NCBI GenBank assembly: GCA_026388865.1
Contig: JAPLIX010000336.1
Span: 8,070-18,428 of the forward strand
Origin: Pseudomonadota bacterium
GTDB lineage: Bacteria; Desulfobacterota; WTBG01; CAIYCZ01
Length of the DNA: 10,359 bases
Direction: 5' to 3'
Shown here in pieces: positions 5,202 through 10,359 of the stretch (its first letter is position 1; every line of letters starts with the position of its first letter). The translations under genes were made by a program, and so were the position numbers. The notes beneath the pieces were generated by a model, which was given only the letters and a program-made list of their open reading frames with translations, was not told the origin of the DNA and ran no database searches.

Positions 5202-6848
5202 TTACGGTACATATTTCTGCTCACGTTTTGGTACATACCATTTTATAAAGTTATAGTCTATCCCTATCGGAGCCGGCTCTATGCCGTGAAACCGGCTGCT
5301 GATAACGGGCAGAGCATCAGGAACGTAGAGAAAGGTGCAGGGCTGCTCTTCCGCCAGTATTTCCTGAATCCTGAAATAGTACTTCCTGCGCTCGTTCTGA
5401 TCAAAGGTGTTGCGTGCTTTTATGAGCAGCCCGTCAACCTCGGCGTTGCTGTAGGAAATAAAGTTAAGCTCTTCCGGCTTGGTTTTACCTGAATACCAGA
5501 TGTCATAGAGATCCGGGTCCTGGGGAATAGTCCACCCCAGAATGACCGCTTCAAAGCGGCGCTGGTTTATAAACTGATTGATAAATGAGGCCCATTCTAT
5601 GATGCGAATTTTTACCCTGATACCGACCTGTGCCAGGCGGTACTGGATAATTTCTGCGCATTTGGCACGCTCGTTATTGCCGATGTTGGTCAGTATGGTG
5701 AACTGAAACGGCGTGCCATCACGGTCGATGACCCCGTCTCCGTCATGGTCCTCCCAGCCTGCCTTACTGAGTAGCTCCCGTGCCTGGTGATGATTGAAGG
5801 GATATTTTTTTACCTCCGGGTTATATACCCACGTGCCGGGTTTATAGGGGCCGGTTGCAATCTGCCCCAGGCCCATATGCACCACATCGATCAGTTCCTG
5901 CTTATCAATTGCACAGCTTATTGCCTGGCGCACCCGGCTGTCTTTAAAGAGCGGGTTTTTTAAATTATATCCCAGATAGGTATAGGAGAAGGAGAGGTAG
6001 CAATACTTTTTAAAATATTGTCTGAAATAGGGTGTATCGGTCTGGCGGGTATACTGCATCGGGGTGAGGCCCATGCGGTCTATGGTTCCGGATTTGAGTT
6101 CAAGAAACATCGTGGCACTGTCAGGAATTACCCGGTACACATACCGGTCAATGCAAGGTCTGCCTTCAAAGTAGCGGGGGTTTGCCTGCAGGGTAATTTT
6201 TGCGCCTGACTCCCAGCTTTGAAAAATATAGGGCCCGGTGCCCACCGGGTGCCGGGAGAGAGGGCTTTTTACAATGTCTTTCCCCTTCAGCAGATGCTCG
6301 GGAAGCACGGACAGTCCCCAGCTTTCAAGCGCGGGAGCAAAGGGTTTTTCGTAGTGCACCTGGAAGGTAAAATCATCCAGTGCCCGGGCATCCTTAACCT
6401 GGAGAAACGGGTCAGCATAGGCGGTCGGCGTTTTCGGGTCGCACATAATGCGGTAGGTAAAAAGAACATCCCGTGAGGTAAACGGCTGCCCGTCGTGCCA
6501 GAAAACGTTTTTCCTGAGGTGAAAGCGGATGGTCAGGCCCTTATCCAGTATTTCCCATGACTCTGCAAGGTCGCCAATGAGGTTCAGGTCCTTATCATAT
6601 TTTACCAGGCCGTTATAAATGAGCCCGGCGACGCTGTGAGAGGCGCTGTCAGAGGCCAGGATGGGAATGAGGGTGCTGGCATCGCCAATGGAGCTGTCGA
6701 TAAATGCGTCACCATGCGCAGGGTCAGCGCTGTCCTCAGCAACTTGCCCGGCAGCGCCGGCGAAAGCAGTAATACCCGGCAGGAGCAGCAGCAGACATGC
6801 TAACACTATTTGGGATATAGCTTGAGCTCTAGCGTATGCGTGTTTCAT
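5202..6848 (-). CDS. oppA: Periplasmic peptide-binding protein, SBP family 5 (OppA/DppA-like)
   Basis: The ligand-binding subunit that captures peptides and delivers them to OppBC. I chose the ATG at 6848 (548 aa) because it opens a clear signal peptide: basic start, hydrophobic core at about 11-28, and a likely cut after AFA near residue 30. The frame is open farther upstream to 7079, but that would overlap the AMMECR1 gene. The family 5 block spans about 95-131 (AESWEI, RKNVFWHDG, DVLFTY). Also visible are VGTGPY at 202-207, SRVRQAISCAIDK at 304-316 and GWTIPQDPDLYDIWYS at 438-453. A calcium-loop-like DHDGDGVIDRDG is at 367-378, an insertion I recall in some members of this family. No lipobox is visible, so a soluble periplasmic protein is likely. 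It lies 70 bp after the AMMECR1 stop and before the palindrome and oppB. Substrate class is inferred from family only; nickel or sugar ligands are possible. Confidence 0.9.
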   Translation of the reverse strand: MKHAYARAQAISQIVLACLLLLLPGITAFAGAAGQVAEDSADPAHGDAFIDSSIGDASTLIPILASDSASHSVAGLIYNGLVKYDKDLNLIGDLAESWEILDKGLTIRFHLRKNVFWHDGQPFTSRDVLFTYRIMCDPKTPTAYADPFLQVKDARALDDFTFQVHYEKPFAPALESWGLSVLPEHLLKGKDIVKSPLSRHPVGTGPYIFQSWESGAKITLQANPRYFEGRPCIDRYVYRVIPDSATMFLELKSGTIDRMGLTPMQYTRQTDTPYFRQYFKKYCYLSFSYTYLGYNLKNPLFKDSRVRQAISCAIDKQELIDVVHMGLGQIATGPYKPGTWVYNPEVKKYPFNHHQARELLSKAGWEDHDGDGVIDRDGTPFQFTILTNIGNNERAKCAEIIQYRLAQVGIRVKIRIIEWASFINQFINQRRFEAVILGWTIPQDPDLYDIWYSGKTKPEELNFISYSNAEVDGLLIKARNTFDQNERRKYYFRIQEILAEEQPCTFLYVPDALPVISSRFHGIEPAPIGIDYNFIKWYVPKREQKYVP

Positions 6849-6918
6849 GGTGCTGTGATTAAAATTACCGGGAGATGGTAAAAATTGGCCGTGCCCTTTC
6901 CACGTCTGAGGCACGCTG

Positions 6919-7485
6919 TCAGAAAATGTCTGCAGAATAAATATAGATCTCTGTGTCCTGATCCATCCAGGCACTTTTGGGCAGCCCGGCCTTTTCGCAG
7001 GTATGCTCCAGAAAGGTTTTTTTATTCCAGGCGTAACTGGTTGCAACCTGTGGCAGAAGCAGGCCGTGATGCGGACCATTAACTATATAAAGGCCATGCT
7101 TGCCTATTTCGATTTCCTGCACGCGTTCAATTTTTATCATCGGTGTAAGAACAGAGATTTCAATTTCCAGCTCTTCAAGCTCTTGCTGTGTTACCGGATC
7201 AAAGCGGGGATCCTGAAGCGCTGCTGCGATGGCCATATCCCGGACAGTTTTATACAGCGGTTTGGTGGGATGTATATACCCTATGCAGCCCCGCAGGTTT
7301 CCATGCAGATGGAGGGAAACAAAAGCCCCTCTTTTTTCCCGCAGTATGTCTGACGTTACTTCACCGAAAGGCGGGTTTTTACCGGCCAGAGAATTTTCAA
7401 TAGCAGTGCGGGCTATAGCGTAGAGGGTTGCTTTATCATCTTTTGAGAGGCCCAGATCAATGCCGGTTTTTTTCTTTTTGTCCAT
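6919..7485 (-). CDS. AMMECR1-domain protein (AmmeMemoRadiSam system protein A type)
   Basis: A cytoplasmic 188-aa protein made almost wholly of one AMMECR1 domain. The signature LRGCIGY is at 64-70, preceded by GAFVSLHLHGN. DPRFDPVT is at 92-99, EIEISVLTP at 107-115, and GLLLPQVATSY with a C-terminal CEKAGL at 141-168. The length matches stand-alone bacterial and archaeal members. The biochemical role of the family is not established. In many genomes it is encoded with a MEMO1-like protein and a radical SAM enzyme, and neither is visible here. It is followed on the same strand by oppA after 70 bp, so co-transcription is possible but unproven. The Shine-Dalgarno is weak (GGAT, about 8 bases upstream). 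Upstream lie the kdsA-like remnant and a palindromic repeat, so its promoter may lie within 7486-7720. Confidence 0.92.
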   Translation of the reverse strand: MDKKKKTGIDLGLSKDDKATLYAIARTAIENSLAGKNPPFGEVTSDILREKRGAFVSLHLHGNLRGCIGYIHPTKPLYKTVRDMAIAAALQDPRFDPVTQQELEELEIEISVLTPMIKIERVQEIEIGKHGLYIVNGPHHGLLLPQVATSYAWNKKTFLEHTCEKAGLPKSAWMDQDTEIYIYSADIF

Positions 7486-7531
7486 GGCTTACATCCATAA
7501 GGATAGTTTATGCATTATTCTGCACTGATGG

Positions 7532-7711
7532 GTGGATGAACGGTTAATGACCGTGCCCGGGTGCTGGAAAAAGGGTGATGCGGGTGCGGTGCTGCCAGGG
7601 GGATGGCTGTTTGAGACCGCTGCAGCGGCAATACCGGTAGGGGTGACGGAAGCATTGTTCATTGGTGTACATCCTAACCCGGACAAGCCGGAATTAAAAA
7701 TGTTCACGTGT
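7532..7711 (+). pseudogene. Decayed fragment resembling the C-terminal part of KdsA
   Basis: The + strand frame here reads VLPGGWLFETAAAA, then GVTEALFIGVHPNPDK. This resembles the conserved end of KdsA/DAHP-synthase-like aldolases, where a Gly-Gly and Phe block is followed by an Ala-rich helix and a LFIEVHPNPDKA motif. The spacing from GG to HPNP is 22 residues against about 24 as I recall it for KdsA. The match stops after PDK: the frame loses similarity, and the palindromic repeat starts at about 7719. A stop codon lies just upstream near 7523 and no further KdsA sequence is readable, so it would be a broken 3' remnant. If the resemblance is real, the cell once had a Kdo (LPS core) gene here. 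Chance similarity remains possible. Confidence 0.4.
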
Positions 7712-7718
7712 GTTTTAT

Positions 7719-7863
7719 AAGTTCGAAATCCGAAGCACGAAATCAAAAACAAATTCCAAGGAACCAAAATGCTAAACAATGCAGAGGATACCATGCTGTT
7801 TTGAACATTCAGTGCTTGAATTTTGTATTTATTTCGTGCTTCGATATTCGTATTTCGAATTTA
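7719..7863. repeat. Palindromic dispersed-repeat element, about 145 bp
   Basis: The left arm TTCGAAATCCGAAGCACGAAAT (from 7722) reappears inverted at about 7829-7861, where a 7-base TATCGAA lies in the middle. The similarity continues inward: CAAATTCCAAG at 7750-7760 against the inverted CAAAATTCAAG near 7815-7825. The whole element could fold into one hairpin centred near 7790. It encodes nothing convincing. It resembles a non-autonomous repeat family (tracts such as TTCGAAATTCGAA and GTGCTTGAATTT) that I recall as abundant in genomes from environmental metagenomes; not checked. Confidence 0.65.
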
Positions 7864-7869
7864 TCTTAC

Positions 7870-7910
7870 CAAAAAAAAGAATGTAACAACTAAGCGACTG
7901 AGTAGCTGTT
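7870..7910 (-). terminator. Intrinsic terminator of smc-ftsY
   Basis: On the - strand AACAGCTA (7910-7903) pairs with TAGTTGTT (7892-7885) using one G-U pair, across a 10-nt loop. Six bases later come eight Ts (7878-7871). The wobble is a mismatch on the other strand, which supports this direction. It starts 21 bases past the ftsY stop. Confidence 0.7.
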
Positions 7911-7930
7911 TGATGCTGCATAGTATACCC

Positions 7931-8869
7931 CTAATCTTCAAAAAGTGCATCAACAAAATCCCGGGCATTAAATTCCCGCACATCATCTATTTTTTCGCCT
8001 ACCCCTATAAAGCGAACGGGCAGTCTCAGTTCTTCACAGATGGCAACGATGACCCCGCCTTTGGCCGTACCGTCGAGTTTAGTGAGCGCAATACCGGAAA
8101 TGTTAAGTGCCTCTTTAAAGATTTTTGCCTGGGCAATGGCGTTCTGTCCGGTCGTAGCATCGAGCACGAGCAGCGTCTCGTGCGGTGCGCCGGCAATCTC
8201 TTTGCTGATTACCCGGTGCACTTTTTTAATTTCCTCCATGAGCGTAATTTTGGTATGCAGCCTGCCGGCGGTATCGATGATAAGCACGTCAGTGCCCCGC
8301 GCCTGAGCTGCCTTGAGCGCATCAAAAACAACGGCAGAAGGGTCTGCTCCGCTCGCATGTTTTATTACCTCACAGCCGGCACGGTGCCCCCATATTTCGA
8401 GCTGTTCAATGGCAGCGGCCCTGAAGGTGTCTGCGGCTGCAAGAAGCACGGTATGCCCCTGGGTTTTAAACAAATGCGCCATCTTGGCGATGGTAGTGGT
8501 CTTTCCCGTTCCGTTTACGCCGACGGTGAGAATCACAAACGGGCGCCGGGCAGGATCAACCAACAGCGCTTTCTCGCCGTGGGCAAGCATGGACAGGATC
8601 TCTGTTTTAAGAGCATCTTTCAGCTTCTCTGCTTCTTCAAGCTCCTTGCGCTGCACCTTCCAGCGAATCGAATCCATGAGGGTCTTAATGGTTGCTATCC
8701 CGATATCAGCCCCGATGAGGGCCTCTTCAAGCTGGTCCAGAAGGTCTTCGCTGATCTCACGCTTGCCGGCCGTTATTTCTTCTATGCGGCGAACGATGGC
8801 TGTATGGGTTTTGCTCAGCCCTTCTTTAAGCCGCTGAAAAAATCCTCGTCGTTCTTTTTTTTGTTCCAT
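7931..8869 (-). CDS. ftsY: Signal recognition particle receptor FtsY
   Basis: FtsY is the membrane-associated GTPase that docks SRP (Ffh plus its RNA) carrying ribosome-nascent chains and hands them to the Sec translocon. All SRP GTPase motifs are present: the P-loop GVNGTGKT at 117-124, DTFRAAA at 147-153, DTAGR at 199-203, TKLDG at 263-267 and GVGEKIDD at 289-296. The helical N domain is at about 20-100. At 312 aa it is a short form without the long acidic A domain of enterobacterial FtsY; the basic amphipathic start (KKERRGFFQRLKEGL) probably serves as the membrane-targeting helix. It starts 7 bases after the smc stop with no clear Shine-Dalgarno, so it is probably translated by coupling. 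The smc-ftsY order is widespread in bacteria. The + strand frame opposite it is a shadow. Confidence 0.97.
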   Translation of the reverse strand: MEQKKERRGFFQRLKEGLSKTHTAIVRRIEEITAGKREISEDLLDQLEEALIGADIGIATIKTLMDSIRWKVQRKELEEAEKLKDALKTEILSMLAHGEKALLVDPARRPFVILTVGVNGTGKTTTIAKMAHLFKTQGHTVLLAAADTFRAAAIEQLEIWGHRAGCEVIKHASGADPSAVVFDALKAAQARGTDVLIIDTAGRLHTKITLMEEIKKVHRVISKEIAGAPHETLLVLDATTGQNAIAQAKIFKEALNISGIALTKLDGTAKGGVIVAICEELRLPVRFIGVGEKIDDVREFNARDFVDALFED

Positions 8870-8876
8870 GAATATG

Positions 8877-10359
8877 TCAGTGGAGGTCTACTGAAACTAT
8901 TTTAGAGACACCCTGCTCCTGCATGGTGATGCCATAGAGGGTATTGGCTGCCTGCATTGATTGTTTGCTGTGCGTCACCATTATGAACTGGGAATAATCG
9001 CTCATCTTCTGCAGATGAACGTTGAACCGGTCTATATTGGTGTCATCAAGGGCAGCGTCGATTTCGTCAAGCAGGCAGAACGGGCTGGGCTTGGTAAGGA
9101 ATATGGCAAAGAGCAGGGCCACTACCGTCAATGAACGCTCACCGCCGGAAAGCAGATCAAGGCTCTGCAGCTTTTTACCCGGGGGCTGGGCAAAAATCTC
9201 AATCCCGGTTTCAAGCAGGTCGGTCTCATCGGTCAGGAAGAGATAGGCTTTGCCGCCCTGGAAGAGCAGGGGGAATACCTCCTGGAAATGAGTATTGACC
9301 TGATTAAAGGCATCTTGAAATTTTTCCCTGGTGGTGCGGTTAATCTTGGCAATTACCCTCTGCAGGGAATCAAGCGATTGCGTGAGGTCCTGCTCCTGCG
9401 CCTGCAGGAAGTCAAAACGATGTTTATGCTCATCATATTCAGTTTCAGCACCGAGGTTGACTTCGCCCATATTTTCCAGACGCTGCTTCATTTTATCTAA
9501 TTTTTCCTGCTGCTCCTCCTGCATAAATTCTTCAGCATCCGGCGGAGGCGGCAGCTCCTGGAGTGTGCAATGGTATTTTTCAGCAATTTCATCTTTTATG
9601 TGTTCACACCTGAGCGAGACCTCCCTGAGATCAAGCTCAAGGGCATGAATTTGAGGTTCAATTTCGTCTCTCAGCGCCCGCAGCTTTTTCAGGGATTCTT
9701 CGCCCGCGCTGACGGCCTGGGCAATGTCCTGCTCCAGCTCTTTTTCTGCAGTGAGCCCGGCATCGATGGCACTATGGCGGACCAGCAGCTGCGCGAGGCT
9801 TTCCTGGCCTTGGGAAATCTCTGCGGCGAGTGATTCCTGGCGCTTTTTCAGCTCATCAAGCTCCCTGACCAGCGAATCAGTCTTGGCCTGGACAGCGGCC
9901 CTGGCACTCAGAAGGGCGCTGAGCCCCGCGGCGGCGCTTTCCTGCCGCTGCTGAATCACTTCAAGCTTCACCCGTGACTCAACTGCTATTGATTCAGCCT
10001 GCTTTACTTCTTCCTGCAGCGTGCTTTCATTATGCTGGAACTTTTTCAAAGCCTGCTGCAGCTCATCATCGCTGTATTTGAAAGAGCCTTCCTTAACAAC
10101 GAGGTTTTTCAGTTCCTGCTGGTGCTTGAAAAGATCCTGTTCATACTCTTCCTGCTCCATGCCTATAAGCTCTATTTTTTCCTGGCACTGACGCGCCTCT
10201 TCCGAGAGCTTCCTGTTTTCCGTTTCCTGCTGCATGAGCTGGAGATCAAGCTCGTGCTTGGAATGTTTCAGCTGCTCCAGGGCTTCAATAACAATGCTCA
10301 GCTCAGCGGCAATCTGCTCACGCTCAGATACCCGTGACGTGAGATCTGCCTCAAGATGC
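8877..10359 (-). CDS. smc: Chromosome segregation protein SMC, C-terminal part (cut by window edge)
   Basis: SMC is the long coiled-coil ATPase of bacterial condensin that organises and separates chromosomes, with ScpA and ScpB (not in this window). The frame is open to the right edge, so the N-terminal ATP-binding half, first coil and probably the hinge lie outside. The 493 visible residues are a Glu/Gln/Lys-rich coiled coil to about residue 330, then the C-terminal head domain. The ABC signature LSGGERS is at visible residues 403-409, Walker B FCLLDEIDA at 427-435 with the catalytic Glu at 432, followed by ALDDTNIDRF, and the switch VTHSK at 461-465. A PPPPD break at about 270-274 interrupts the coil, close to where the head begins in other SMCs. 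All motifs look intact. The stop lies 7 bases before the ftsY start. Confidence 0.96.
   Translation of the reverse strand, partial: HLEADLTSRVSEREQIAAELSIVIEALEQLKHSKHELDLQLMQQETENRKLSEEARQCQEKIELIGMEQEEYEQDLFKHQQELKNLVVKEGSFKYSDDELQQALKKFQHNESTLQEEVKQAESIAVESRVKLEVIQQRQESAAAGLSALLSARAAVQAKTDSLVRELDELKKRQESLAAEISQGQESLAQLLVRHSAIDAGLTAEKELEQDIAQAVSAGEESLKKLRALRDEIEPQIHALELDLREVSLRCEHIKDEIAEKYHCTLQELPPPPDAEEFMQEEQQEKLDKMKQRLENMGEVNLGAETEYDEHKHRFDFLQAQEQDLTQSLDSLQRVIAKINRTTREKFQDAFNQVNTHFQEVFPLLFQGGKAYLFLTDETDLLETGIEIFAQPPGKKLQSLDLLSGGERSLTVVALLFAIFLTKPSPFCLLDEIDAALDDTNIDRFNVHLQKMSDYSQFIMVTHSKQSMQAANTLYGITMQEQGVSKIVSVDLH

Noticed and set aside
6849..7079. Longer N-terminus for OppA starting at 7079
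   Set aside because: It overlaps the AMMECR1 gene on the same strand, and the ATG at 6848 begins a proper signal peptide.
7489..7794. 101-residue open frame on the - strand upstream of the AMMECR1 gene
   Set aside because: It runs across the palindromic repeat and antisense to the kdsA-like remnant, with no RBS or family features.
7823..8905. 360-residue open frame on the + strand opposite ftsY
   Set aside because: It is antisense to a fully motif-supported FtsY, lacks any recognisable domain, and its start lies inside a repeat.
9000..10235. Repetitive Glu/Gln/Lys-rich coding as a tandem repeat or low-complexity insertion
   Set aside because: It is the normal SMC coiled coil, without exact DNA repeats that I can see.

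Overview
The window looks like a stretch of chromosome from an uncultured bacterium, probably Gram-negative. It carries bacterial SMC, FtsY, PlsX and HU, an oligopeptide ABC importer, and a decayed fragment resembling kdsA (an LPS Kdo-pathway gene). The intergenic palindromes resemble families I recall from environmental candidate-phylum genomes such as Omnitrophota, Desulfobacterota and Planctomycetes-like bins. That is an impression only; phylum is not settled by the sequence.

Layout: one orphan gene on the + strand (55-1158) converges on plsX. Everything else reads leftward on the - strand. From right to left these are the 3' end of smc (8877 to the window edge), ftsY, a 445-bp gap with a kdsA-like remnant and a palindromic repeat, an AMMECR1-domain gene, oppA-oppB-oppC, an HU gene, a ~600-bp gap rich in RNA-like folds, and plsX.

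Transcription units I infer: (1) smc-ftsY, 7 bp apart, ending in an intrinsic terminator at 7870-7910. (2) AMMECR1-oppA-oppB-oppC, with a palindrome between oppA and oppB and oppB/oppC 4 bp apart; no OppD/OppF ATPase genes are present. (3) HU, with its own TTGACA promoter, strong RBS and intrinsic terminator. (4) plsX, with its own TTGACA promoter and a 40-nt palindrome at the predicted mRNA start.

Functions: chromosome organisation (SMC, HU), membrane protein targeting (FtsY), peptide uptake (OppABC) and phospholipid synthesis (PlsX) are ordinary housekeeping. The points worth a second look are an apparent ~30-35 residue in-frame deletion in PlsX, a ~210-nt structured RNA candidate at 2406-2617, the kdsA-like remnant, the unrecognised 367-residue protein, and four unrelated palindromic elements in the gaps. 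I see no CRISPR array, tRNA, rRNA, transposase or defence system. I do not find convincing evidence for an entirely new multi-gene system.
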